Shown: positions 6,360 through 15,698, counted from the stretch's first letter. The stretch is DNA of 46,718 bases from Streptococcus mitis SK597 (GCF_000148545.1 NZ_AEDV01000012.1:1-46718); one strand, 5' to 3'. Made by a program: numbers and translations. The notes: a model not told the origin generated them from the letters alone.

Positions 6360-8612
6360 ATGAAGTGGACAAAAAGAATAACCCGATTTGCGATTAGAAA
6401 CCGTAAATCTCCAGCAGAAAACCGTAAAATAGTGGGGAAGTACATCAGCTTGTTAGCTGTCGTACTTTTCGCTGTCTTTTTGGTCAATTTTGCGGTCATT
6501 ATTGGGACGGGCACTCGCTTTGGAACAGATTTAGCGAAGGAAGCTAAGAAGGTTCATCAAACCACCCGTATAGTTCCTGCCAAACGTGGGACTATTTATG
6601 ACCGAAATGGAGTCCCAATTGCTGAGGACGCAACCTCCTATAATGTCTATGCTGTCATTGATAAAAAATACAAATCAGCAACGGGTAAAATTCTTTATGT
6701 AGAAGATGCCCAGTTTAATAAGGTAGCAGAGGTTTTCCATAAGTATCTGGATATGGACGAGACTTATGTTAAAGAACAATTGTCTCAACCGAATCTGACT
6801 CAAGTTTCTTTTGGTGCAAAAGGAAATGGAATTACCTATGCCAATATGATGGCTATTAAAAAGGATCTAAAAGACGCTAGTGTTGAAGGAATTGACTTCA
6901 CAACTAGCCCTAATAGAAGCTATCCAAATGGACAATTCGCTTCTAGTTTTATTGGTTTAGCTCAACTCCATGAAAATGAAGATGGAAGCAAGAGTTTGCT
7001 GGGAACTTCTGGGATGGAGAGTTCCTTGAACAGTATTCTTGCAGGGAAAGACGGTATTATTACCTATGAAAAAGATCGTCTGGGTAATATTGTCCCCGGA
7101 ACGGAACAAGTTTCCCAACAAACGGTAGATGGCAAGGATGTTTATACAACTATTTCCAGCACCCTTCAGTCCTTCATGGAGACACAGATGAATGCCTTTC
7201 AAGAGAAAGTAAAAGGCAAGTATATGACAGCAACCTTGGTTAGTGCTAAAACGGGGGAGATTCTTGCAACGACGCAGAGACCAACCTTTGATGCCGATAC
7301 TAAGGAAGGACTTACCAAGGACTTTGTTTGGCGTGATATCCTCTATCAAAGTAACTATGAGCCAGGGTCAACCATGAAGGTCATGACGCTCGCTGCTGCT
7401 ATTGATAATAATACTTTCCCAGGAGGAGAAGTTTTCAATAGTAGTGAGTTAAAAGTAGCAGATGCTACTATCCGAGATTGGGACGTCAATGAAGGATTGA
7501 CCGGTGGCAGAATGATGACTTTCTCTCAAGGTTTCGCGCTCTCAAGTAACGTTGGGATGACGCTTCTTGAGCAAAAGATGGGAGATGCTACTTGGCTTGA
7601 TTATCTAAATCGCTTTAAATTTGGTGTTCCGACTCGTTTTGGCTTGACGGATGAATATGCAGGTCAACTTCCGGCTGACAATATCGTAAATATTGCTCAG
7701 AGTTCATTTGGACAAGGGATTTCAGTAACCCAGACGCAAATGATTCGTGCCTTTACGGCTATTGCCAACGATGGCGTCATGCTAGAGCCTAAATTTATTA
7801 CGGCCTTGTATGATCCAAATGATCAAACTGTTCGTAAATCTCAAAAAGAAATCGTAGGAAATCCCGTTTCGAAAGATGCAGCTAGCCAAACTCGTACTCA
7901 CATGGTCTTGGTAGGAACAGATCCTACATATGGAACCATGCATAACCACAGCACAGGCAAGCCAACTGTAACTGTTCCTGGTCAAAATGTCGCCCTCAAG
8001 TCCGGTACGGCCGAGATTGCCGATGAGAAAAATGGAGGTTACTTAGTTGGTACGACCAATTACATTTTTTCGGCTGTGTCGATGAACCCTGCTGAAAATC
8101 CTGATTTTATTCTCTATGTGACGGTTCAACAGCCTGAGCATTATTCAGGTATCCAGTTGGGGGAATTTGCCAATCCTATTTTGGAAAGGGCAGTGGCTAT
8201 GAAAGATTCCCTTAACCTGCAATCTACCGCTAAAACGTTAGATCATGTAACCAATCAAAGCGTTTATGCCATGCCTAGCATTAAGGATATTTCACCCGGT
8301 GATTTGGCGGAAGCCTTACGTCGCAATATTGTGCAACCAATCGTTGTGGGAACAGGAACAAAGATTAAAGAATCATCTGTAGAAGAAGGGACAGATCTTG
8401 CACCTAACCAGCAAGTTCTCCTCTTATCTGATAAAGCAGAGGAAGTTCCAGATATGTATGGTTGGACAAAAGCAACCGCAGAAGCTTTTTCTAAGTGGTT
8501 AAATATAGAACTTGTATTTGAAGGTTCAGGCTCTACTGTGCAGAAGCAAGATGTTCGTGCCAATACAGCTATCAAGGACATTAAAAAAATTACATTAACT
8601 TTAGGAGACTAA
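6360..8612 (+). CDS. pbpX: Penicillin-binding protein 2x, septal transpeptidase
   Basis: The 750-residue class B PBP, identical in length to pneumococcal PBP2x, cross-links septal peptidoglycan with FtsW. Order: basic cytoplasmic tail, one membrane anchor (about 27-48), PBP dimerisation domain (about 70-240), transpeptidase domain with STMK at 337-340, SSN at 395-397 and KSGT at 547-550, and two C-terminal PASTA repeats (about 635-750). Relative to the R6 sequence as I remember it, residue 343 is Thr (Met in R6), 394 is Leu (His) and 552 is Glu (Gln). All three changes have been linked to reduced beta-lactam susceptibility, so this may be a mosaic or low-affinity allele. Residues T338, R384 and M400 are unchanged. 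Confidence 0.96.
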   Translation: MKWTKRITRFAIRNRKSPAENRKIVGKYISLLAVVLFAVFLVNFAVIIGTGTRFGTDLAKEAKKVHQTTRIVPAKRGTIYDRNGVPIAEDATSYNVYAVIDKKYKSATGKILYVEDAQFNKVAEVFHKYLDMDETYVKEQLSQPNLTQVSFGAKGNGITYANMMAIKKDLKDASVEGIDFTTSPNRSYPNGQFASSFIGLAQLHENEDGSKSLLGTSGMESSLNSILAGKDGIITYEKDRLGNIVPGTEQVSQQTVDGKDVYTTISSTLQSFMETQMNAFQEKVKGKYMTATLVSAKTGEILATTQRPTFDADTKEGLTKDFVWRDILYQSNYEPGSTMKVMTLAAAIDNNTFPGGEVFNSSELKVADATIRDWDVNEGLTGGRMMTFSQGFALSSNVGMTLLEQKMGDATWLDYLNRFKFGVPTRFGLTDEYAGQLPADNIVNIAQSSFGQGISVTQTQMIRAFTAIANDGVMLEPKFITALYDPNDQTVRKSQKEIVGNPVSKDAASQTRTHMVLVGTDPTYGTMHNHSTGKPTVTVPGQNVALKSGTAEIADEKNGGYLVGTTNYIFSAVSMNPAENPDFILYVTVQQPEHYSGIQLGEFANPILERAVAMKDSLNLQSTAKTLDHVTNQSVYAMPSIKDISPGDLAEALRRNIVQPIVVGTGTKIKESSVEEGTDLAPNQQVLLLSDKAEEVPDMYGWTKATAEAFSKWLNIELVFEGSGSTVQKQDVRANTAIKDIKKITLTLGD

Positions 8613-8613
8613 T

Positions 8614-9594
8614 ATGTTTATTTCCATCAGTGCTGGAATTGTGACATTTTTACTAACTTTGGTAGGAATTCCAGCCTTTATCCAATTTTATAGAAAGGCG
8701 CAAATTACAGGCCAGCAGATGCATGAGGATGTTAAACAGCATCAGGCAAAAGCTGGCACGCCAACTATGGGGGGACTTGTTTTCCTCATTGCTGCAGTTG
8801 TGGTGAGTTTCCTTGTTGCTCTTTTTTCAAAACAATTGACCAATAATGTGGGAATGATTTTGTTTATCTTAGTCTTGTATGGCTTGGTCGGATTTTTAGA
8901 TGACTTTCTCAAGGTTTTTCGCAAAATCAATGAGGGGCTTAATCCCAAGCAAAAATTGGCTCTTCAGCTTCTAGGTGGAGTTATCTTCTATCTTTTCTAT
9001 GAGCGTGGGGGCGATATCCTGTCTGTATTTGGTTATCCAGTTCATTTGGGATTTTTCTATATTTTCTTTGCTCTTTTCTGGCTAGTCGGTTTTTCAAATG
9101 CAGTCAACTTGACAGACGGCATTGACGGTCTGGCTAGTATTTCCGTTGTGATTAGTTTGTCTGCCTATGGAGTTATTGCCTATGTGCAAGGCCAGATGGA
9201 TATTCTCCTGGTGATTTTTGCCATGATTGGTGGTTTGCTTGGTTTCTTCGTCTTTAACCACAAGCCTGCCAAGGTATTTATGGGAGATGTGGGAAGTTTG
9301 GCTCTCGGTGGAATGCTGGCAGCCATCTCTATGGCCCTCCACCAAGAATGGACTCTCTTGATTATTGGAATTGTCTATGTCTTTGAAACAACTTCGGTCA
9401 TGATGCAAGTCAGCTATTTCAAACTGACAGGTGGTAAACGTATTTTCCGTATGACGCCTGTGCATCACCATTTTGAGCTTGGAGGATTGTCTGGTAAAGG
9501 AAATCCTTGGAGCGAGTGGAAGGTTGACTTCTTCTTTTGGGGAGTGGGGCTTCTAGCAAGTCTTTTGACCCTTGCAATTTTATATTTGATGTAA
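8614..9594 (+). CDS. mraY: Phospho-N-acetylmuramoyl-pentapeptide-transferase
   Basis: The 326-residue membrane enzyme makes lipid I from UDP-MurNAc-pentapeptide and undecaprenyl phosphate. About ten helices are visible. Conserved cytoplasmic motifs include GTPTMGG (about 48-54), LDDFLK with the Asp pair (about 95-100), NLTDGIDGL (about 165-173) and the metal/substrate loop [10 protein letters not shown] (about 224-233) followed by [10 protein letters not shown] (about 279-288). The start lies one base after the pbpX stop, with GGAGA inside the end of pbpX. A terminator follows at 9601-9625 and ends the rsmH-mraY operon. Confidence 0.97.
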   Translation: MFISISAGIVTFLLTLVGIPAFIQFYRKAQITGQQMHEDVKQHQAKAGTPTMGGLVFLIAAVVVSFLVALFSKQLTNNVGMILFILVLYGLVGFLDDFLKVFRKINEGLNPKQKLALQLLGGVIFYLFYERGGDILSVFGYPVHLGFFYIFFALFWLVGFSNAVNLTDGIDGLASISVVISLSAYGVIAYVQGQMDILLVIFAMIGGLLGFFVFNHKPAKVFMGDVGSLALGGMLAAISMALHQEWTLLIIGIVYVFETTSVMMQVSYFKLTGGKRIFRMTPVHHHFELGGLSGKGNPWSEWKVDFFFWGVGLLASLLTLAILYLM

Positions 9595-9600
9595 GAATGG

Positions 9601-9625
9601 CACCCTGATATTTCAGGGTGTTTTT
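9601..9625 (+). terminator. Terminator after mraY
   Basis: CACCCTGA (9601-9608) and TCAGGGTG (9613-9620) form an eight-pair GC-rich stem with a four-base loop, followed by TTTTT. It separates the cell-wall operon from clpL. Confidence 0.9.
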
Positions 9626-9642
9626 GCTGTTTAAAAAATATT

Positions 9643-9692
9643 GGTCAATTAAAGTCAAAATTCTTGACCTTTTCTGACTAATGTAGTATATT
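9643..9692 (+). promoter_or_regulatory. clpL promoter with CtsR-like operator
   Basis: GGTCAATTAAAGTCAAA (9643-9659) matches the CtsR heptad direct repeat (R-GTCAAA-NAN-R-GTCAAA) with one mismatch. It directly precedes a promoter: TTGACC at 9664-9669, 17 bases, TATATT at 9687-9692. Transcription would start near 9699, leaving an untranslated leader of about 230 bases before clpL. Control by the class III heat-shock repressor is well established for streptococcal clp genes. Confidence 0.75.
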
Positions 9693-9761
9693 ATGAACGT
9701 AAGGTAAATGAAAGCCTTACTAGAACACTTATTTAAAGTAAAATAGAAAGAGGTGGGGTCT

Positions 9762-9851
9762 ATGTTTAATCTAGAAATCTTCAGAAGTAAAGATAGTCTA
9801 CTCCTGCTTGAAAAAGAAAAACCAGAAATAGTACGTAGAGTAGCGATTTAG
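9762..9851 (+). CDS. Possible leader peptide in the clpL 5' region (29 aa)
   Basis: An ATG at 9762 with AGAGGTGGGG upstream opens a 29-codon frame (MFNLEIFRSKDSLLLLEKEK...) ending in TAG at 9849-9851. It lies within the long clpL leader between promoter and gene. Nothing is recognised in the sequence. A good ribosome-binding site makes translation plausible, but a frame this short could be chance. Confidence 0.35.
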   Translation: MFNLEIFRSKDSLLLLEKEKPEIVRRVAI

Positions 9852-9875
9852 CTAGTCTAAATTTTTTAAAACAAA

Positions 9876-9892
9876 GGTCAAAGATAGTCAAT
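9876..9892 (+). promoter_or_regulatory. Second CtsR-like site in the clpL leader
   Basis: GGTCAAAGATAGTCAAT matches the CtsR direct repeat with one mismatch at the last base. It lies about 37 bases upstream of the clpL ATG and downstream of the promoter at 9664-9692, so it would act as a roadblock or serve a second, closer promoter. Confidence 0.6.
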
Positions 9893-9928
9893 ATCAGTAA
9901 TAATAAATAACAAAAAGAGGTAAAGAAT

Positions 9929-12034
9929 ATGAACAACAACTTTAATAATTTTAACAACATGGATGATTTATTTAACCAATTGATGGGTGGTATGCGAGGA
10001 TACAGTTCTGAAAACCGTCGCTACTTGATTAATGGACGTGAAGTGACACCTGAGGAATTTGCTCACTATCGTGCAACTGGTCAATTGCCAGGAAAAGCAG
10101 AAGTTGATGGCCAAATGCCACAACAGGCTTCAGGTATGAAACAAGATGGTGTCCTTGCTAAACTAGGTCGAAACTTGACAGCAGAAGCTCGTGAGGGCAA
10201 GCTGGATCCTGTTATCGGCCGAAACAAGGAGATTCAAGAAACATCTGAAATCCTTTCACGTCGTACCAAGAACAATCCTGTTTTGGTAGGAGATGCAGGT
10301 GTTGGTAAGACAGCAGTTGTCGAAGGTTTGGCACAAGCCATTGTGAACGGTGATGTTCCAGCTGCTATTAAGAACAAGGAAATTATTTCCATTGATATCT
10401 CAGGTCTTGAGGCTGGTACTCAATACCGAGGTAGCTTTGAAGAAAACGTTCAAAACTTAGTCAATGAAGTAAAAGAAGCGGGAAATATCATTCTCTTCTT
10501 TGATGAAATTCACCAAATCCTCGGTGCAGGTAGCACTGGTGGAGACAGTGGTTCTAAAGGGCTTGCAGACATTCTTAAGCCAGCTCTCTCTCGTGGAGAA
10601 TTGACAGTGATTGGGGCAACGACTCAAGATGAGTACCGTAACACCATCTTGAAGAATGCAGCTCTTGCTCGTCGGTTCAACGAAGTCAAGGTCAATGCTC
10701 CTTCAGCAGAGGATACATATAAAATTCTTCAAGGAATTCGTGACCTCTATCAACAACACCACAATGTCATCTTGCCAGATGAAGTCTTGAAAGCAGCAGT
10801 GGATTATTCTGTTCAGTATATTCCTCAACGTAGCTTGCCAGATAAGGCTATCGACCTTGTCGATGTAACGGCAGCTCACTTGGCAGCTCAGCATCCTGTA
10901 ACAGATGTGCATGCTGTTGAACGAGAAATCGAAGCGGAAAAAGACAAGCAAGAAAAAGCAGTTGAGGCAGAAGATTTTGAAGCAGCTCTAAACTATAAAA
11001 CACGCATTGTAGAATTGGAAAAGAAAATCGAAAACCACACAGAAGATATGAAGGTGACTGCAAGTGTCAACGATGTAGCTGAATCTGTAGAACGAATGAC
11101 GGGAATTCCAGTTTCACAAATGGGAGCATCAGATATCGAACGTTTGAAAGATATGGCTCATCGTTTGCAAGACAAGGTAATCGGTCAAGACAAGGCGGTA
11201 GAAGCGGTAGCTCGTGCTATCCGTCGTAATCGTGCCGGTTTTGATGAAGGCAATCGCCCAATCGGTAGCTTCCTCTTTGTAGGACCAACTGGGGTTGGTA
11301 AGACGGAACTTGCTAAGCAATTGGCGCTCGATATGTTTGGTACTAAGGATGCTATCATCCGTTTGGATATGTCTGAATACAGTGACCGCACAGCCGTTTC
11401 TAAGCTAATTGGTACAACAGCAGGCTATGTGGGTTATGATGACAATAGCAATACCTTAACAGAACGTGTTCGTCGCAATCCATACTCTATCATTCTCTTG
11501 GATGAAATTGAAAAGGCTGATCCTCAAGTCATTACCCTTCTCCTCCAAGTTCTAGATGATGGTCGTTTGACAGATGGTCAAGGAAATACGGTGAACTTCA
11601 AGAACACTGTCATTATTGCGACATCAAATGCTGGTTTTGGCTATGAAGCCAACTTGACAGAAGATGTGGACAAACCAGAATTGATGGACTGTTTGAAACC
11701 ATTCTTCCGTCCAGAGTTCCTCAACCGCTTTAACGCAGTTATCGAGTTCTCGCACTTGACTAAGGAAGATCTTTCTAAGATTGTGGACTTAATGTTGGCT
11801 GAAGTCAACCAAACCTTGGCTAAGAAAGACATTGATTTGGTAGTCAGTCAAGCGGCTAAGGACTATATCACAGAAGAAGGCTACGATGAAGTCATGGGTG
11901 TTCGTCCACTCCGTCGTGTGGTTGAACAAGAAATCCGTGACAAAGTCACAGACTTCCACTTGGATAACCTTGATGCTAAACACCTAGAAGCTGACATGGA
12001 AGATGGTGTTTTGGTCATTCGTGAAAAAGCCTAA
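9929..12034 (+). CDS. clpL: ATP-dependent Clp chaperone subunit ClpL
   Basis: The 701-residue HSP100-type disaggregase forms cytoplasmic hexamers and gives heat and antibiotic tolerance in streptococci. It opens with the Asn/Phe-rich stretch [16 protein letters not shown] typical of ClpL, not the double Clp-N domain of ClpC. The first AAA+ module has Walker [11 protein letters not shown] near residue 121 and Walker B LFFDEIH. A short coiled-coil middle region spans about 330-375. The second AAA+ module has [10 protein letters not shown] near residue 452 and [13 protein letters not shown] ClpB-type D2 small domain closes the protein. No ClpP-binding loop was noted. The ribosome-binding site is AAGAGG. 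Two CtsR-like sites lie upstream. Confidence 0.96.
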   Translation: MNNNFNNFNNMDDLFNQLMGGMRGYSSENRRYLINGREVTPEEFAHYRATGQLPGKAEVDGQMPQQASGMKQDGVLAKLGRNLTAEAREGKLDPVIGRNKEIQETSEILSRRTKNNPVLVGDAGVGKTAVVEGLAQAIVNGDVPAAIKNKEIISIDISGLEAGTQYRGSFEENVQNLVNEVKEAGNIILFFDEIHQILGAGSTGGDSGSKGLADILKPALSRGELTVIGATTQDEYRNTILKNAALARRFNEVKVNAPSAEDTYKILQGIRDLYQQHHNVILPDEVLKAAVDYSVQYIPQRSLPDKAIDLVDVTAAHLAAQHPVTDVHAVEREIEAEKDKQEKAVEAEDFEAALNYKTRIVELEKKIENHTEDMKVTASVNDVAESVERMTGIPVSQMGASDIERLKDMAHRLQDKVIGQDKAVEAVARAIRRNRAGFDEGNRPIGSFLFVGPTGVGKTELAKQLALDMFGTKDAIIRLDMSEYSDRTAVSKLIGTTAGYVGYDDNSNTLTERVRRNPYSIILLDEIEKADPQVITLLLQVLDDGRLTDGQGNTVNFKNTVIIATSNAGFGYEANLTEDVDKPELMDCLKPFFRPEFLNRFNAVIEFSHLTKEDLSKIVDLMLAEVNQTLAKKDIDLVVSQAAKDYITEEGYDEVMGVRPLRRVVEQEIRDKVTDFHLDNLDAKHLEADMEDGVLVIREKA

Positions 12035-12269
12035 GAGAAAATTTTGAGAATAAAAAGAAGAGACTGGATAAAAGATTTTGGATTTTATACTCAATAAAAA
12101 CAAAATAAGAACTAGAGAGTGATTCCATTATAGAAATTTCAACTTTCGATAATATTGATAAATCCAGTAACAAATCTGAGGTGAGATATTGTCTATGTAG
12201 ATTGATATTTGAATTTAGAAGAGTATTTGGAATTCTTTGTTATGAATTCTGAGAATAAATAGATGAAAC

Positions 12270-12327
12270 AAAAAAGCGAATAAAACAGAACTCTGATTTT
12301 CAGAAAACTAGTTTATTCGTTTTTTAT
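12270..12327 (+). terminator. Bidirectional terminator between clpL and the XRE remnant
   Basis: AAAAAAGCGAATAAA-type sequence around 12270-12286 pairs with GTTTATTCGTTTTTT (about 12311-12325), giving A-tracts on one side and T-tracts on the other, so it could stop transcription from both directions. The gene-free stretch 12035-12333 otherwise holds only a weak sequence resembling the boxC end of BOX (about 12093-12120). Confidence 0.6.
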
Positions 12328-12333
12328 TTACTC

Positions 12334-12468
12334 TTATCTATCTTGGCTTAATTCGAATATTTCCATCACCTTATGAACAATCATCTTATGCTGTGGGTGT
12401 TTCTGAATCTTCAATAACAGTTCCATCATCTCTGTATCTTGTGGGACAGAATGTAGAATAACTCCCAT
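12334..12468 (-). pseudogene. C-terminal remnant of an XRE regulator (44 codons)
   Basis: The stretch 12330-12455 is almost identical to 15240-15370, the C-terminal part of the intact XRE gene at 15251-15577. Here the helix-turn-helix portion is missing: the ATG region joins, still in frame, to the end of the protein (SVPQDTEMMELLLKIQKHP...). AGAGG lies eight bases upstream of the ATG, and bases 12470-12520 resemble the region upstream of the intact gene. It is therefore an internal-deletion copy that may still be translated. Such a peptide would lack DNA binding but might still dimerise. Whether it does anything is unknown. Confidence 0.7.
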
Positions 12469-12532
12469 AGCTTTAACCTCTGTGATAAGTCTCGCTATTT
12501 ATCTTATGGGTTAAGGGGATATATTTTTATTT

Positions 12533-12591
12533 ACTTTAGTTAAAAATAATTTAAAAAAGATTAACTAAAGTATATTTATTTGTGGTATAAT
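12533..12591 (+). promoter_or_regulatory. Promoter and inverted repeat upstream of the lipoprotein cassette
   Basis: A perfect 11-base inverted repeat, ACTTTAGTTAA (12533-12543) and TTAACTAAAGT (12561-12571), is followed by an extended -10 box TGGTATAAT (TATAAT at 12586-12591). The right arm covers the -35 position. This is a likely operator, perhaps for the XRE protein encoded at 15251-15577, whose truncated copy lies next to it. It would control the four genes 12645-15037. Confidence 0.6.
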
Positions 12592-12644
12592 TAGGGTAGT
12601 GTTTAACAATATTTTAAACATAAATATAAAACAGGAGGCTTTTT

Positions 12645-13091
12645 ATGAATAAAAAGAAAATATTGGGAGTTATATTATTGTCTATTCTTTTTGTGTTGGC
12701 TGGTTGTAGCAAGAAAGAATTAAGTAAAATTGAAATGATTGAGGGAAGCTATAATACAGATTTAGGACTTATAACTATAGATAAAGATAAAAAACTAGTT
12801 GGTTTTGAGGGGTTTGGTTATATATATTTCAAAGAAGACGCTGACAAATTTGATAAAAGTAAGCTGGAGTATTATTTCGTAAACAATGCTGATAAAAATG
12901 AATTAAAAGAAAATGAAGCTATTGTTGCTATTGGTATTGAAGATAAATCTATTTACAAGATACAATGGACAGCTAGTGATAAAACTAAAAAAGTTGACTC
13001 TATAACTATTACTATGACTTATACATTAAACAAGAGTCATAGAAAATCACTATATAAAGAGTATTCAGGAGTTAGAATACAAAATAAATAA
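12645..13091 (+). CDS. Small lipoprotein, unknown function
   Basis: The 148-residue protein has a lipoprotein signal peptide: MNKKKILGVILLSILFVLAGC, with lipobox LAGC and the modified Cys at residue 21. The mature part is beta-strand-rich, with many Lys and Asp residues and no recognised domain. AGGAGG precedes the ATG. Its TAA overlaps the next ATG (TAATG), so the two lipoprotein genes are coupled. It is the first gene of a four-gene cassette behind an inverted-repeat operator. Streptococcal genomes carry many small lipoproteins of this type beside XRE regulators. The base composition is clearly more AT-rich than that of clpL, which suggests acquisition. Confidence 0.75.
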   Translation: MNKKKILGVILLSILFVLAGCSKKELSKIEMIEGSYNTDLGLITIDKDKKLVGFEGFGYIYFKEDADKFDKSKLEYYFVNNADKNELKENEAIVAIGIEDKSIYKIQWTASDKTKKVDSITITMTYTLNKSHRKSLYKEYSGVRIQNK

Positions 13092-13369
13092 TGTTAGTAC
13101 AGTTAGGAAAAGCTAAGAGGTTATTAAAATTTCTTTTAGTAATCACATTTCTTATTTTGCTGTCAGGATGTAGAAATTCTCTAAACCGTATTGAAATTGG
13201 AGATGAAATCTATTTTTGGACTGTAGAACAGAATTTAGATACTGAAGAATTTGAATCTGTTAAGGTTACAGGGATAGTCTCACAGGTAGTTGAATATGAA
13301 GATTATTATATAGTGAGACTACAAGGAGATATAAGACCTTACCAGATAGATAAAGACAAATTTCACTGA
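13091..13369 (+). CDS. Small lipoprotein, unknown function
   Basis: The 92-residue protein has an N-terminal signal segment (about residues 10-27) ending in lipobox LLSGC, Cys at about residue 27. The mature part (RIEIGDEIYFWTVEQN..., then VTGIVSQVVEYEDYYIVRL) looks like a small beta-barrel. The ATG overlaps the preceding stop codon. Start choice is supported only by this overlap. It is the second gene of the cassette, with 13 bases to the next. No family is recognised. Confidence 0.65.
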   Translation: MLVQLGKAKRLLKFLLVITFLILLSGCRNSLNRIEIGDEIYFWTVEQNLDTEEFESVKVTGIVSQVVEYEDYYIVRLQGDIRPYQIDKDKFH

Positions 13370-13382
13370 TAAAAGGTAAAGT

Positions 13383-14606
13383 ATGAATAAAGGAAAAATT
13401 TTAAAGATAACTGAGAACACAGTGTACATAGGTTATGAAGATGGAAGTTTAAAGGAAATTCCTATTGAATCTTGTGACTTTGAACCTAGAATGGGGGATT
13501 ATGTAGAGGTTTATGGTGATATTGCTATAAAGGTTGAAGGTAGTAAAGAAAGTAGCCTAGTTAAAAAATCAGAGGCTAAAAAAATTTCATTAGTTAGCAA
13601 GATAAACATATTTTCCTCTATAGTTTTATTTCCTATCTCATTTAGTTTATTATATGATAGAGGAGTAATATTAGAAGCTACAATACTATCCCTTTTTGTA
13701 GTTTCACTGTTACTGATTGTATTAAATCTGATACTTCTTATTATTTCATCTATTAAGAAGAATAAGGTTAATAAAAAAAGCTCCATAACGTATTTGATTA
13801 TAGCTATTATAATTCTTATTTTATCAACTGTATATGTAAGTAATAATTTCAGTCCAAATTCAAAGAAGACTGTATCACAGAACACTTCTAAGTCCTCTAA
13901 ATCATCATCTAAGAATAGTTCTATAACTCAATCAAATGAAGATGATACTGAGAAAGCAACAGCTGATTTTAATAATTATTTAGAGAATAATTTAGGTGAA
14001 AAGATAGACTATAAAGGGGATATCACATTGATTAATGATGATGAAATTTATCTAGATACAGATAAAATCATTATTAATAATAAAAAATATGATTCCAAAG
14101 GATTTAAACATAGTCCTAAAATAAAGGCAGTTTATAAAGGGAAAGATATTTTTAGAGGTGGTCAATCTCTAGGTTTAAATGCAAAAGTTAAAAAGGAGTC
14201 AGGAAAACCACAACTTGAAATTTTTGATGTGTTCACAGTAGGGCAAACTTATGAACAATATATGCAAAAAGGGATAGAATTAAAAAGTAAATTTGAATTA
14301 CGAGCAACTGTAAAAGAAGTTAATAAAATAAATAAGAGCGATAGCGATGTATTAACTTTATTGATTGTTGTAGAACCTCATTCAATTGATTTATTTGATG
14401 ATGATAATGCACCATTCCAATTTGAAGATGGCAAAAAAATACACTTGGCTTTAACTGAGCAGACAGAAGAGGAATTTATTAAACAAAAAAGAGGGTTGAA
14501 ATCAGGTGATGATATTAGAATTTATGGGATGTTAATGACAGATTCACTAGATTTGTTGTTAGCAAATCAAGGTGGTAGTTATTTAGACGTGAAAAGAACT
14601 AATTAG
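13383..14606 (+). CDS. Membrane protein with N-terminal beta domain and secreted C-terminus
   Basis: The protein has 407 residues. Residues 1-52 form a small domain (YIGYEDGSLKEI ... MGDYVEVYG) also present at the start of the next protein. Three membrane helices follow at roughly 68-90, 96-122 and 132-154, then a Ser/Lys/Asn-rich linker (about 155-185), and a long C-terminal region of about 220 residues that should lie outside the cell. That region has alternating strands and no recognised motif. GGTAAAG weakly precedes the ATG. It is the third gene of the 12645-15037 cassette. Function unknown. The layout (cytoplasmic sensor-like domain, membrane, external domain) would suit a sensor or immunity factor, but this is inference. 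Confidence 0.75.
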   Translation: MNKGKILKITENTVYIGYEDGSLKEIPIESCDFEPRMGDYVEVYGDIAIKVEGSKESSLVKKSEAKKISLVSKINIFSSIVLFPISFSLLYDRGVILEATILSLFVVSLLLIVLNLILLIISSIKKNKVNKKSSITYLIIAIIILILSTVYVSNNFSPNSKKTVSQNTSKSSKSSSKNSSITQSNEDDTEKATADFNNYLENNLGEKIDYKGDITLINDDEIYLDTDKIIINNKKYDSKGFKHSPKIKAVYKGKDIFRGGQSLGLNAKVKKESGKPQLEIFDVFTVGQTYEQYMQKGIELKSKFELRATVKEVNKINKSDSDVLTLLIVVEPHSIDLFDDDNAPFQFEDGKKIHLALTEQTEEEFIKQKRGLKSGDDIRIYGMLMTDSLDLLLANQGGSYLDVKRTN

Positions 14607-14623
14607 AAATAAGGTATGAGGTA

Positions 14624-15037
14624 ATGAATACATATAAAGTTATTAAAATCGAAGAAACTCTAATCTATTTAGGTAAAGATGATGGAACTTTGCTAAAAGT
14701 TGAACAGACTTCTTTTAATTTTGTACCACAACTAGGGGATATAGTAGAGGTATATCAATCTGAAGGAACCTATATCATAACTAAAAAGTCTAGTGAAGTT
14801 CCCACAGAACAGAAAAAAGAAGAAAAAGGATTTCTGACAGTTAGAAATATTAAGCTTTATGCATGGCTTGGAGTTTTTGCCATTTTGATATGGCACCCTG
14901 TTTTTGCTGTAATCCCTTCAGTAATGTATCGCCTTCTAAAAGAAAAAGGAGAGAAAGATAGTGCTACTTTGATATTAGGAGCAACAATATTTGCGACAAT
15001 CCTAGCAATAATCGTTAGAGTACTTCTAACGCTCTGA
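14624..15037 (+). CDS. Membrane protein sharing the N-terminal domain of its neighbour
   Basis: The 137-residue protein starts with about 50 residues (IYLGKDDGTLLKV ... LGDIVEVYQ) that align with the start of the 13383-14606 product, showing a common domain. Two hydrophobic segments follow (about 85-105 and 113-136), the last reaching the C-terminus. GAGGTA lies just before the ATG. It is the last gene of the cassette, and a terminator follows at 15070-15107. No known family. The shared domain with different membrane parts suggests duplication and divergence within the islet. Confidence 0.7.
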   Translation: MNTYKVIKIEETLIYLGKDDGTLLKVEQTSFNFVPQLGDIVEVYQSEGTYIITKKSSEVPTEQKKEEKGFLTVRNIKLYAWLGVFAILIWHPVFAVIPSVMYRLLKEKGEKDSATLILGATIFATILAIIVRVLLTL

Positions 15038-15069
15038 TAAGAGGTAACACGTTTTTTAAAGTAATAGAT

Positions 15070-15107
15070 AAGCACTGGATACTCAGATTCAGTGCTTTCT
15101 TTTTTCT
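15070..15107 (+). terminator. Terminator after the lipoprotein cassette
   Basis: AGCACTG (15071-15077) pairs with CAGTGCT (15090-15096), with extra pairing inside the loop, followed by a T-rich tract (TTCTTTTTT). It ends the transcript of 12645-15037. Confidence 0.75.
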
Positions 15108-15250
15108 TTTTGTTTTTTTAATCGACCTCTTCAATAAAGAAAAAACATTCTAAAATTACAACCTATACCTAATTCCTTATCTGAATAACGGAACAGTCTA
15201 CGATTGGATAGATTTAGTATAAATTACTCTTTAGTGCTTTTTATTTATCA

Positions 15251-15577
15251 CTAACTATCTTGGCTTAATTCAAGTATTTCCATCACCTTATGAACAATCA
15301 TCTTATGCTGTGGGTGTTTCTGAATCTTCAATAACAGCTCCATCATCTCAGTATCTTGTGGGACAGAATAAGGTAAGAAAAAATCACTCAACGGAACTTC
15401 TAAAGCATCAACAATCTTCACAAAAGTTTCCAAAGAGATATTTCTATGACTATTCTCTATCTGACTGATATAAGGAACGCTTAGATTTGTTCTTTCTGCT
15501 AATTCTTGTTGTGTAATCTTCTTTGAAACTCGTAAGTCTCGTATCTGATTACTTATATTTTCTAATATATCATCCAT
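15251..15577 (-). CDS. XRE-family transcriptional regulator
   Basis: The 108-residue protein has an N-terminal helix-turn-helix (about residues 8-62): KKITQQELAERTNLSVPYIS then QIENSHRNISLETFVKIVDA. A short C-terminal helical region (about 72-108, MMELLLKIQKHPQHKM) is probably a dimerisation tail. It is divergent from the surface-protein gene at 15762 and lies just downstream of the lipoprotein cassette. A second copy of only its C-terminal part is found at 12334-12468. Divergent XRE/surface-protein pairs usually regulate the neighbour and themselves. AGAGGG precedes the ATG. Confidence 0.88.
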   Translation of the reverse strand: MDDILENISNQIRDLRVSKKITQQELAERTNLSVPYISQIENSHRNISLETFVKIVDALEVPLSDFFLPYSVPQDTEMMELLLKIQKHPQHKMIVHKVMEILELSQDS

Positions 15578-15609
15578 TCCTTCACCCTCTAAGTTAAATC
15601 TACTATCTA

Positions 15610-15698
15610 TCTTATAGATTAAACAATCAGGTTTACATTCTCTATAGTTTAATGTTTTTTAAAAATATATTCTATTGTTAAAGTTTGTGTGATATAAT
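15610..15698 (+). promoter_or_regulatory. Divergent control region between XRE and the 15762 gene
   Basis: The 184-base gap holds an extended -10 box TGATATAAT (TATAAT at 15693-15698) facing right. ATTAAAC and GTTTAAT form a loose inverted repeat (about 15624-15655). The segment near 15600-15630 resembles the one upstream of the truncated XRE copy (about 12490-12515). An AGGAGG sequence at 15751-15756 serves the 15762 start. Confidence 0.5.

Noticed and set aside
12093..12120. Possible degenerate BOX element after clpL
   Set aside because: Only a partial, diverged match to the boxC end (TACTCAATAAAAACAAAAT); no boxB or boxA, so I did not list it as a repeat.
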